Source: Rhypophila decipiens
Lineage: Eukaryota; Ascomycota; Sordariomycetes; Sordariales; Naviculisporaceae
DNA: 64,000 bases
Assembly (NCBI GenBank): GCA_033297075.1
Contig: MU858099.1
Span: forward strand, 62,001 to 126,000
Reading direction: 5' to 3'
Below the pieces are notes generated by a model. The model made no database searches. It was not told where the DNA came from and saw only the letters and a program-made list of their open reading frames with translations. Both the position numbers and the translations under genes were made by a program. Of this stretch, positions 34,684 to 43,700 are shown piece after piece (within the stretch, counting starts at the first letter, position 1; each line of letters starts with the position of its first letter).

Positions 34684-34816
34684 GCCCTCGTGGAGAAATG
34701 GTAACTCGCCAGACTCCTAATCTGGATATTGCGGTAAGTCCCCTATAATCAAGATACTGCTTTCATTCACAATCCATACTAACAAGAGCAACAGGGTTCG
34801 AGTCCCGTCGGGGGTG
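34684..34816 (+). tRNA. tRNA-Arg(CCU), interrupted in the T-stem by a 61-nt intron-like insertion
   Basis: Removing 34734-34794 leaves a 72-nt cloverleaf. Acceptor: GCCCTCG pairs with CGGGGGT, including two G-U pairs; the discriminator is G. The D-arm is GAG/CTC around AAATGGTAA. The anticodon arm CCAGA/TCTGG holds the loop CTCCTAA, giving anticodon CCU (reads AGG). The variable loop is ATATT and the T-arm is GCGGG/CCCGT around TTCGAGT. Arm lengths equal those of yeast tRNA-Arg(CCU). The insertion splits the 5' strand of the T-stem, just before an intact B box (GGTTCGAGTCC, 34795-34805), not at the usual tRNA intron site 37/38. A T6 and a T8 run follow. The A box (TGGAGAAATGG) has one mismatch. 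It may be a working gene that needs splicing, or a pseudogene. Confidence 0.75.
34734..34794 (+). other. Spliceosomal-type intron inside the tRNA gene
   Basis: The insertion begins GTAAGT, carries a perfect TACTAAC branch box at 34777-34783, and ends CAACAG 11 bases after it. Its length of 61 nt equals that of ordinary introns in this window (55-86 nt). Its exact excision restores the T-stem GCG+GG. Confidence 0.75.
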
Positions 34817-34827
34817 TGGTTTCTATC

Positions 34828-34846
34828 TTTTTTGGCTCTTTTTTTT
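34828..34846 (+). terminator. RNA polymerase III terminator (T6 and T8)
   Basis: Runs of six and eight T at 34828-34833 and 34839-34846 start 11 bases after the tRNA discriminator base, as expected for Pol III termination. Confidence 0.7.
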
Positions 34847-35292
34847 ATTTTCTGTCTTTTTTTTATCCATAGTTATCGTCACTACACTCTTTTATTTCGT
34901 TGTCTATTTCTATGGTTTTGCCCTCTTATTTATTAATCGTGCTGAAATATCTGGAGTTCTTGTTGGTAAGAGTATTGACCCCGATATCCATAGTATGCCG
35001 ACCGGCGTGGAGAACCTTTCCGAAGGTTGGTGGTAAATGAGGCCTCTCCGACCCGAATCTTGGCCCGATGCCGAAATTCTCCACAGATCACCACACTTCC
35101 GGCCGCCGGCCATTTATCGGCATCTTCATCATCTCAAGCGGGAACCTGCCCTTTACTTACTCATGTCACCACATTTCGTGGCAGGCCTGAAGCGTAAAAG
35201 TAAGAAAATCAATATCATCGTGAACACCATCATCGTCGAATCCTAAAGAAGGATTTGTTTTCCTGCCTTGGCTGGCTATTCTCTCTCTCACG
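34847..35292. other. Intergenic, upstream of the amidase
   Basis: About 450 bp, T-rich near the tRNA, then a likely promoter and leader for the amidase. No other feature was seen. Confidence 0.5.
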
Positions 35293-36972
35293 ATGACGCG
35301 CATGACCAGCCCGGGCCATCTTCTAAAATTTATCTTGCTGTTCATCATTTCATACCGAACCTCAACCACATCAGCGTCTCTCTCCGACCAATTTGACCCC
35401 CGAGGCGCAACAATCCCCAGCATCCACCACGCCCTCCTCCTCACCAAACAAGCAACATGTCGCGAAATAGTATCGGCCTTCCTCTCCCGAATAGAAACCC
35501 TGAATCCCTCCATAAACGCCATAATCTCTCTCAACCCGGAAACCCTCACCATCGCAGACCAAATCGACAACAACCAAATCTCAACCGGCAACAACATGAG
35601 TACAACCCAGAAACTGCTTTGCATCCCCGTCCTGCTAAAAGATAACTTTGACGCCATCCCAATGGCAACAACAGGCGGCTCCCTGTCCCTAGCAAACAAT
35701 TATCCCGCAAACGACGCCCCAACAGTACAAGCACTAAAAACCAGCGGCGCTATAATCCTAGGCAAGACGAACCTCCACGAAATGGCCTTGGAAGGGTTGA
35801 CAGTCTCGTCTTTGGGCGGACAGACGATTAATCCGTTCGATTTTACGAGAACACCGGGGGGTTCGAGCGGTGGGAGTGGCGCTGCTGTTGCTGCTGGGTT
35901 TGCGCTGTTGGCTACGGGGACGGATACCATGAACTCGCTGCGGAGTCCGGCTAGTGCGAATGGGTTGTTTAGTTTTCGGCCGAGTAAAGGGTTGATTTTG
36001 AGGGAGGGGGTAATTCCTGTGAGTGAGACGCAGGATGCTGTTGGGGCGATGGCGTGGGATTTGGGGGATTTGAGGGTTGCGTTTGAGGTTATGGCTTCTA
36101 CAGCTGAGGATGGTGCTGCAGAGTTTGATGATGATTCGATGGTGGCTGGGAAGAAGAAATTATCCGAGATGAGGTTTGGTGTCGTGGATGGGTTCTTCAA
36201 CCACACGGCGTCGGGGGAAACTACACCGGTCAACGACCTTATGAAAGGCATGCTAGCGGCACTGGAGAGGTCTGGGGTGGGAATAGTCAACATCACAGAG
36301 GCGGTTTATAACATTGACGACTTGTTGGCTTTGGATGTCCAGATGTACGAGTTCAGGGAGCTACTAGACGAGTATCTCGGCCGACCAAACGTTGAGAATG
36401 GTGAATATCGCCCATCGCATTTTGAGGAGCTCTACGACCCCGAGAAGGAGAGGTTCCTTGTTATACCGCGCCATTACGAGAATATACGCAAGGCGCTGGT
36501 CTCGTCGACGAGAGAGCCCGACTACGCGGATAGGAAACAGAAAATCACGGAGCTGACAAAGACGCTGGAGGATACGTTTCTGAGGAACGACCTAGATGCG
36601 TTGATCTATCCCGAGCAGAAGAATCTTGTGGTCAAGATCGGGTCCGAGTCGCAACACGGTAGGAATGGGATTCTTGCCGCTCTGACTGGGTCCCCGGTCG
36701 TTACCGTGCCAGTGGGATTCTCACCAGCTACGGAGGACGCGCCCCTGGGAGTCCCTGTGGGCATGGAGATTCTCAGTCGGCCGGGAAGTGATATGATGTT
36801 GCTGAAGCTGGCGCAGGATGTTTACGACGAGGTTGGGATTGTCGGGCCTGGGGAGAGGAGAATTCCGGCCTGGGCCGACGTGTTTGTCGAGCCCAAGATT
36901 TATGAGAAGGTGCCTGATATTAGGCCCAATAGGGAGAATATTCCTCTGGAATATCCTCTGAATGTGTTTTGA
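35293..36972 (+). CDS. Secreted amidase-signature hydrolase
   Basis: Amidase-signature enzyme that cleaves a carbon-nitrogen bond; the substrate is unknown. Intronless, 559 residues. A hydrophobic N-terminus (LLKFILLFIISY) suggests a signal peptide, so the enzyme is likely secreted. The Ser-cisSer-Lys triad is visible: K116 in LLKDNFDA, S191/S192 in GGSSGGSG and S215 in GTDTMNSLRSPAS. The usual GTDTGGS reads GTDTMNS here, a variant seen in fungal amidases. The core then continues ANGLFSFRPSKG and RxGVIPVSETQDAVG. Coding-strand base use changes sharply inside the gene: C/A-rich to about 35770, G/T-rich from about 35855. The start at 35293 precedes the signal-like segment; M4 is equally possible. 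Confidence 0.9.
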   Translation: MTRMTSPGHLLKFILLFIISYRTSTTSASLSDQFDPRGATIPSIHHALLLTKQATCREIVSAFLSRIETLNPSINAIISLNPETLTIADQIDNNQISTGNNMSTTQKLLCIPVLLKDNFDAIPMATTGGSLSLANNYPANDAPTVQALKTSGAIILGKTNLHEMALEGLTVSSLGGQTINPFDFTRTPGGSSGGSGAAVAAGFALLATGTDTMNSLRSPASANGLFSFRPSKGLILREGVIPVSETQDAVGAMAWDLGDLRVAFEVMASTAEDGAAEFDDDSMVAGKKKLSEMRFGVVDGFFNHTASGETTPVNDLMKGMLAALERSGVGIVNITEAVYNIDDLLALDVQMYEFRELLDEYLGRPNVENGEYRPSHFEELYDPEKERFLVIPRHYENIRKALVSSTREPDYADRKQKITELTKTLEDTFLRNDLDALIYPEQKNLVVKIGSESQHGRNGILAALTGSPVVTVPVGFSPATEDAPLGVPVGMEILSRPGSDMMLLKLAQDVYDEVGIVGPGERRIPAWADVFVEPKIYEKVPDIRPNRENIPLEYPLNVF

Positions 36973-37743
36973 GGAGGTTCATCACGGACCTTTTGTTTCC
37001 TTGATTCCAACCACCCAGTCTGGTGGTTCTTATACGCACATGCATGAAAGCCTCCGCCCCAACCGCCAGAGCATCGTATTACAAACACAGAAATATTCCG
37101 AGCTGCAGAGATACATTATCGTGAGTGGCTCGTCGGTGGATTTTGTGCGCCTGCTTTACTCACTGCATCACTCCCGGACATATTGGCACACCCACAACCA
37201 CTACCTCTTGCACTCGACAAAGCACAAGAAGATGTCTTCTCACTGCCACAGTCTCTCCATGTCTCATCGTCTTGGTTCCTTCATCTGGATGAATCTTGTA
37301 TGTTACAGCCGGATCACGGCAGCCAGCGTCGTAGTCTACACAAATCCAAATCCGAGAGCTCGGATCCGTTGACCGATATTTTTCTCTCATGGATATCCCC
37401 AAGCAAGCACATATACCGCCGAATGTTCATTCGGCGTAACATGGCGTGTGGTACGGAATTTGGTTGGTCAATGTCGATGCCGATGAAGTCAGCATACGAA
37501 TCTCCAACCAGGTGGTTTCCCGATATCGAATATTGCACATCCTCAGACCTCATGCGGGCCCCGTATGATGGCCCTCGTCAGCGTCTCCCGCGCTTGATAT
37601 CAATGTGCGAGGACTGGAGGAGGCCCAAGTCCTCAAGTATGACGACCTCCCCAGTCCCGGACTATCCTCCAGTCGTCCTACAAAGAGCTTGTCTTTAGAG
37701 CCGAGAGAATATCCCAGGGCTTGTGTTGCCCAAAAGCAGAGCC
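36973..37743. other. Intergenic between amidase and P450
   Basis: 771 bp in tandem orientation, holding the amidase 3' end and P450 promoter. Overlapping frames of up to 171 codons have no recognisable content. Confidence 0.5.
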
Positions 37744-39695
37744 ATGGCCATTGAACATGTCCTCCAGAGCCTGTCGTATCTCCATCTGGGTGCCATAGCT
37801 GGTGTCGCCATCACAGGTTACACCCTCTACGGCATTATATGGCGACTCTACTTCAGCCCTATCGCTCATATACCAGGCCCAAGGCTCGCCGCCATAACCT
37901 GGTGGTACGAATTCTACTATGACATTATCCTGAGCGGCCAGTATACCTTCAAGATTCTCGAGCTGCACAAGCAGTACGGTCCCATCATTCGGATTAACCC
38001 CGACGAGGTCCATATTGGGGATCCCGACTTCTTCCCACAGTTGTATCCAGCTTCGAACAAGCGGAGAGAGAGATGGAGGTTTTGGACCAAGCAGTTTGGG
38101 GCTGATGGTTCGTACCTCTCACCAGTTGTAACACCAGATTCGGGCGGCAAAGGTAATAATACTGACAATGGTGACGCTCTTGTAGGAAGCGGCCTGAGTA
38201 CCATCGACCATGACCTTCACAGGATCCGACGCGCGGCGATCAGCCCATTCTTTTCACAACGGAGCGTGAGAGACCTACAGCCTGTCATCGAGGAGAGAGT
38301 AGACACCCTGCTGGCTCGATTTCATGAGCATGGGAAGGCCTCACCCGAGATCCCATTGGATATGTTCTATCCTCTCTCGGCTTTCACAAACGGTACGCAG
38401 AACAAAGATGGTATCCCAAGATGCTTGGCTAACATGTTGCACGTTGTATTAGATGTGATTAACGAGTACAGTTTCGCCAGGTGTGACCATCTGAGTACGT
38501 ACCAGCGCCAGTGCCACCATTCCTGATGGTGACAAGAACACTGACAAGTATGATGCCTCAAGCTGAGAAACCGGACTATGGGAGGAGCGTCACAGACTAC
38601 CTCCTTACCGGGACTCATTACGGGTAAGCTATCAATCACATCCTAACACCATTCATGAGATGGTCCCGTTCGTTGACATCAATTTCACCCGCCAAAAACA
38701 ACAGGAAATGGATCCAACACATTGAGCTAATCCTAAAATTCATCAACTTCCTCCCCGACTCAATATCATCAACCCTTGTCCCAGGCTGGAACGAATTCCT
38801 CAAAGCAAAAAGAGACATCCTCGACCAAATCTCCTCCATCAAGCAAACAGAGAACACCCCAAAATGGCAGCTAGACGTCTCCCACCCCACAATCTTCCAC
38901 GACCTGCTCTCCTCGGAGATCCTCACCCCACAAGACAAGGCCGTCTCGCGTCTAGCCCAAGAAGGCCAAATCGTCGTGCAAGCCGGCACGCTAACAACAT
39001 CATGGGCCCTCACCATAGCGATATTCTTCCTCCTCGAGCAAAAGCCCCTACTAGCAAAACTGCGACGTGAGCTATGTACCGCAATCCCCGACCCCAACGC
39101 CGTCACACCGCTAGCAACACTGGAGCAACTCCCCTACCTCCGCGCAGTGATCAAAGAAGCATTCCGGCATTCGATCGGCACAAGCGGACGTCTAGCTCGG
39201 GTCTGCCCAGATGAAACACTTACATATATCGACAAGTCTGTAGAGAATAAGGCGCCGAAACTATACCATATCCCGCCCAACGTACCAATCAGCATGACGA
39301 CATACAAAACCACAACAGACGAGTCCATCTTCCCCGACCCCTTTGCCTTCAAGCCAGAACGCTGGTTACAAGGTGACAGTGAGCATCAAGCAAGATTAGA
39401 TGGCTACCTTACAGTCTTTGGCGGCGGCGGGAGGTCTTGTCTCGGACAGGCGCTGAGTTATGCCGAGTTGACGCTTGCATTGGCCAAGATGTTTAGAGTC
39501 TGGGGGGCTGCTGAGGATGACGATGATGAAAATAGTAGGGGAGATGGAGATGATTCACAACCTGAACGGCCTTCTCAAACTATGAGGATTGCCGAGGGGA
39601 CCACCGCCAAAGACACGAGGATGGCCGAGGACTGGTTTATTCCCATCCCTTGGAGGGGATCAAAGGGTGTGAGGGTTTATTTCAAGAGTAATTAG
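37744..39695 (+). CDS. Cytochrome P450 monooxygenase (microsomal)
   Basis: Haem-thiolate monooxygenase anchored in the ER by an N-terminal segment (LGAIAGVAITGYTLYGIIW). Five exons, 37744-38107, 38186-38392, 38453-38494, 38563-38623 and 38705-39695, give 554 residues. Landmarks: proline hinge IPGPRLAA; C-helix region FGADGSGLSTIDHDLHRIRR, which only forms when the first intron is removed; I-helix AGTLTT (318-323); ExxR at 376-379 (EAFR); and haem loop FGGGGRSCLG with Cys470. An Asp/Glu-rich insert after the haem loop (DDDDENSRGDGDD) is unusual. The STIDHDLHRxRRAAxxPFF block is typical of the fungal CYP58-like group that includes trichothecene and isotrichodermin oxygenases, but the substrate cannot be told and no biosynthetic cluster surrounds it. 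Confidence 0.92.
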
Positions 39696-40733
39696 TTAAC
39701 TGCCAGGGATGTGGGATCGCTCGTTATCAAAGAAGTCAAGCAGCAGCAGCAGTGAGGACGGATCACCTGAATTGTGGCCTTTGGGCAGGCAGGCAGGCGC
39801 TCAATACAGAACATAAACAGCAGGACGGACACAAGGGGCAAAGGAACCAAGCAAGCTCTACCACCCAGTATAGTCAGGAACACAAAGCGCACATGCAGAC
39901 AAAGTCCTAGGGCTAATAATATGAGATTGTGAAATAATTTACCGCGTGAGCAGCTGTCTTCTCATTCACCACTAAACTAAGGTATCTACGTAGCTACCTA
40001 CCTACCTAAGGTAGGTACTCCATCTAGCCAGACAAGTTCAAGGTCTGAACCAATACTTCTTAAGTCGTTAACTCTTGTTCCCTCCCAGTCCAACACCCTC
40101 CAAGACAACAAACAAGACATGGAAGGGACTGGATGCAAAGGTGACGCAACAGGAATATTATTCTATATAAACAAGTCAAAGGTAAGGTAAGGTAGTAAGG
40201 TACAAGTGGTCTTTTTTGAGTTTATGAAAATTAAGGTTAAAAAAGCCCGTCCGACAAGCCGGTGGCTCCGAAGAAGAAAAGAAAAGCGACGATAAAACAG
40301 AAAAAGAAGAACGACAACGAGCTAAGGGGGATAGGTAAAAATAAGGTTAATAATAATAGTAGGGGGCTTGATCGAAACGAGGGTATCATTCTAGATTATC
40401 AGTCTTTTGTATGTTTTTGTGTGACGCTGAATGCAACAGCTACAGAACGAAGAGAGAAACATGGAGGGCAATGAGAAAAAGTACGACAGCATTTTAGAAT
40501 GAATGAATGGATGGAATCCACCAGGTGACCATGTTATGCAACACGCCTCATCATATCTGCCGTAGTCTCTTGGGCTCCGGGGGAAAAAAGCGACAAAAAA
40601 GAAAGATGGACAAAAGAAACATGTGTGATAGTAATAGTATATAAGTACTTCATTGACTTCGTCCCTCACTCCGAAATATCGAGCATCCAACCGCCCGCGA
40701 CATCATAACCGTAAATGCTACCATTTTGTTGCT
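39696..40733. other. Intergenic between convergent P450 and the giant coiled-coil gene
   Basis: 1.04 kb with ACCTACC-type repeats (listed separately) and A-rich stretches at 40200-40370. No gene was seen. Confidence 0.5.
39999..40017. repeat. Inverted repeat TACCTACC-TAA-GGTAGGTA
   Basis: Perfect 8-bp arms with a 3-nt spacer, preceded by one more ACCT unit. A run of GGTAA units follows at about 40180-40200. Confidence 0.85.
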
Positions 40734-43700
40734 TCAGTCGTCAAAGAAACCGGCATCATCAAAGTCTCCGACCTCGGCATCCTGATCATAGACACTCGGG
40801 CGCATCATTGGCGGTGTCATGGGCCCCGCTGACCGACGAGGGGGGCTGCTCAACGCTGGCATCTTGCCCTCCTGCGTTGTGCTGATGGAGGATCCTACCC
40901 TTGGGCGGTTTGCAAGATCCTGAGCAGTGAAACGACGACCCGTGTTGGAGAAAGCAGTGGGTTGTGGCCCAACAGGTGCCTGGGGGCTTTGACGGAGGCC
41001 AGACGCAGGCGGGGTCAGAAGACCACCAAGAAGATTACTCGGCACCGGGCTTGACTTGGAAGGTGTCGAGTTGTGTCTCTGAGCCGGAGAGTTCAAGACG
41101 CTGCCTAGGCTACCAAATGAAGTCGAGTCTCCTCGTCCCTTGCGCCAGTTGCCCCAAGCTGCAGCGAGAGGGCCAACTGCCTGAGCGACACGGGGTGTGG
41201 CTGCATCCCGGATTGTGGCGGCGATGTTGGGCAAGTTGATGGCTGACCCACCATTCATGGCCCGCTCCCGTTCTTGCTCCTCCATTTGCAGGTTGGCCTT
41301 GAGTCGGATGGCCGCGTCCTTAATCGCGTTCCTGTCGTAGTCATCCCGTCCGAGAGCTGCAATGATGTCCTGAAGGTCCGAGTGTCTCACGGCAAGCAGT
41401 TCACGGAGCCACATGATTTCATCATCCCGCTTCGAGATCTTGGATTCTGCTTCGGGGTCGGCCTTGGCCAGATTCTGCTCGAGCTCTTCGATCCTGTGCT
41501 CGCGCTCTTGGAGCTGCTCTTGGAGGACCATGATAGACTCACGCAGCGCTTGTGGAGAAATCTTCTCGGGGACATCGAATTGACGAGAGCTGGAAGACTT
41601 GTGTTGACGAGCTGGGTCTGAAGCGGCGACATACGACTTGGCGGCCTGGGCGGCAGCTTGGGCGGCAGCTTGGGCGGCCTGCTTGGCAATTTCTAGCTTC
41701 TCCTCAAGATGCGTAATCTTGTCCTGGAGATGCTTGGATTTTGATGTCGAGATGTCGAGACGTTCAAGAAGATGCTGCTCAGAACGTTGGGCATCCTCGA
41801 CTGTGTTGCCAATCTGGCGTTCATAACGGGCCTGCATATCCTCCATCTCGTTTTGATGTCGGCGGACAAGGTCCTCGAGTTCAACCTGCTTGGAGTTCTG
41901 AGCTTCCTCCAAGAGCATCTCGTGTCGTGCCTTGGCCGTATCAGCGTCCATCCTGACTTGATCGAGCTGAGCCCTGAGACCCGAGATCTGATCCTCAAGC
42001 TCGCCGCGGATGACGTTGACTTGGTGGTTCGCAGTCTCCACTTCGTTCTGCATGGAAACACGCGTCCGTTGCACCTCACGAGCAGCTGACTCCCTGGCTT
42101 CCTGGAATTCGGCCTGGTACCGGAGCGAAGCCTGCTGGAGCTTGTGGTTTTCTGTCCGCAATTCACCGAGCAGCACCTCCAGCCTCTTGCATTCCGCAAC
42201 CGCCCGCATGCCCTGGCGCTCGCCCATCTCCAATCTCTCGAGCTCTGTCTCAATGCGTTCACGTGTTCTTGCTTCAGCTTGGAGCTTGGCGTCGAGCACC
42301 TCCTGGCGAGCAAGCAATGCCTGTTCCTTCTTGGCACGCCGAGCGTTTTCTTCCGTGATGGCTCTGGTGGCACTCGCCATTTCGTCTTGGACAGCAAGGA
42401 ATCTTGACCGCCATGTGTCACGAATACGCTCATTTTCTTGCAGTTGGATTCCCAGAGTGTCGATGAGCTTGTGCAGCGCCTTGTTCTCGTCCAGCGCTTG
42501 GTTCAGTTCGTCTTCACGCCTCTGAGCAAGATCGGAAAGACGGTCTGTTCCGGCTTGCAAGTTGCGAGCCTGTAGGCGGGCATCCCGTAGATCGGTTTCC
42601 AGAACATTGATTCTGTTCTGGCCCTCGCTCTGAGACTGTTGGGCATTGGACTGGTTGGCCTCAAGGAGTGCCAGGCGCATGGCGCTCTTGCTGTGAGTCG
42701 ACTCGAGAGTCTTCATCTTCTGGTCTTTCTCCTCAACGAGCTCTCTGAGACGCGTCTCTTCTTCCGAAGATATGCGGAGCAGGCGCTGAACTTCTGATAG
42801 TCTGTCTTCGGCCGCGCGTCGGATTTTCACCTCCTCTTCGGCTTGAGATTCAGAGTGGTGTACACGGTCCTCCAAGTCAGTTATACGTTGGTTCAGAGCA
42901 CTCTTGTTCATCATCTCAACCTCAATCTTGGTCGCTGCAGACTGCAGCTCGCGGTTGAGATCAGCAGCGCGGTCCTCGGCAGCCCGTCTAGCAGTAGTTG
43001 CTGCCTCCACCTTGGCTTGCTCGAGTCGCATACACTCCTCAAGCTCGTCGATCCGAGCTTGCATCTTGTTCACCTTCTCGTCGTTCTCTTCTTGACTGGC
43101 GGTTACAGGAGCAGGTGGCAAGCGGCTTTCAACGGCCTTCTCCACAATATCACGGAGCTCCTCGTTGCGGGAGTTCGCTTGCAGAGAATCGCTGAATTGC
43201 TGCTTCATATCTTCCAAGGCTTTGAGGACAAGAGAGTCTCCGGATACAACAGCAGGGGCAGGGGAAACTTCCTTCTGGAGAGTCCGATGTTGAGTGGCAA
43301 GAGCGTCCAAGACGACCGAGCGGATCTGCTCCATTCTGCGGTCCCGCCGTGGGCTCATCGAGCGCCGCACGGGAAGTTCTTCGTCTTCGTCATCGGCATC
43401 GCTGTCTTTGATCTCAGCAGACAGGCTTCGCCTTTCTCGCATGGCGGATGAGGCGCCCTTGGAAACGCTTGCCAGTGCATGCTTGATGGCATCCAAGGTT
43501 TCTTCGAGGGGACCGAGGCGAGCAGCAAGAAGACCACCAACAAGATCATTGACATGGCCGTCGAAGAAGTTGACGCGTGACTCGAGCTTGGCCTGCTCGT
43601 CTTGGCTGAAAGTGCCCTCCCAGTCGCTGGCTGGCAAGCTTTCGCTGCCGTTGAGACGGTGAACTGGTCCCTCAAAGGAGTGCGCGCTTCGGGGCGGGTC

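Noticed and set aside
35166..35699. 177-codon frame antisense to the amidase
   Set aside because: Shadow of the amidase coding frame, whose catalytic motifs are intact.
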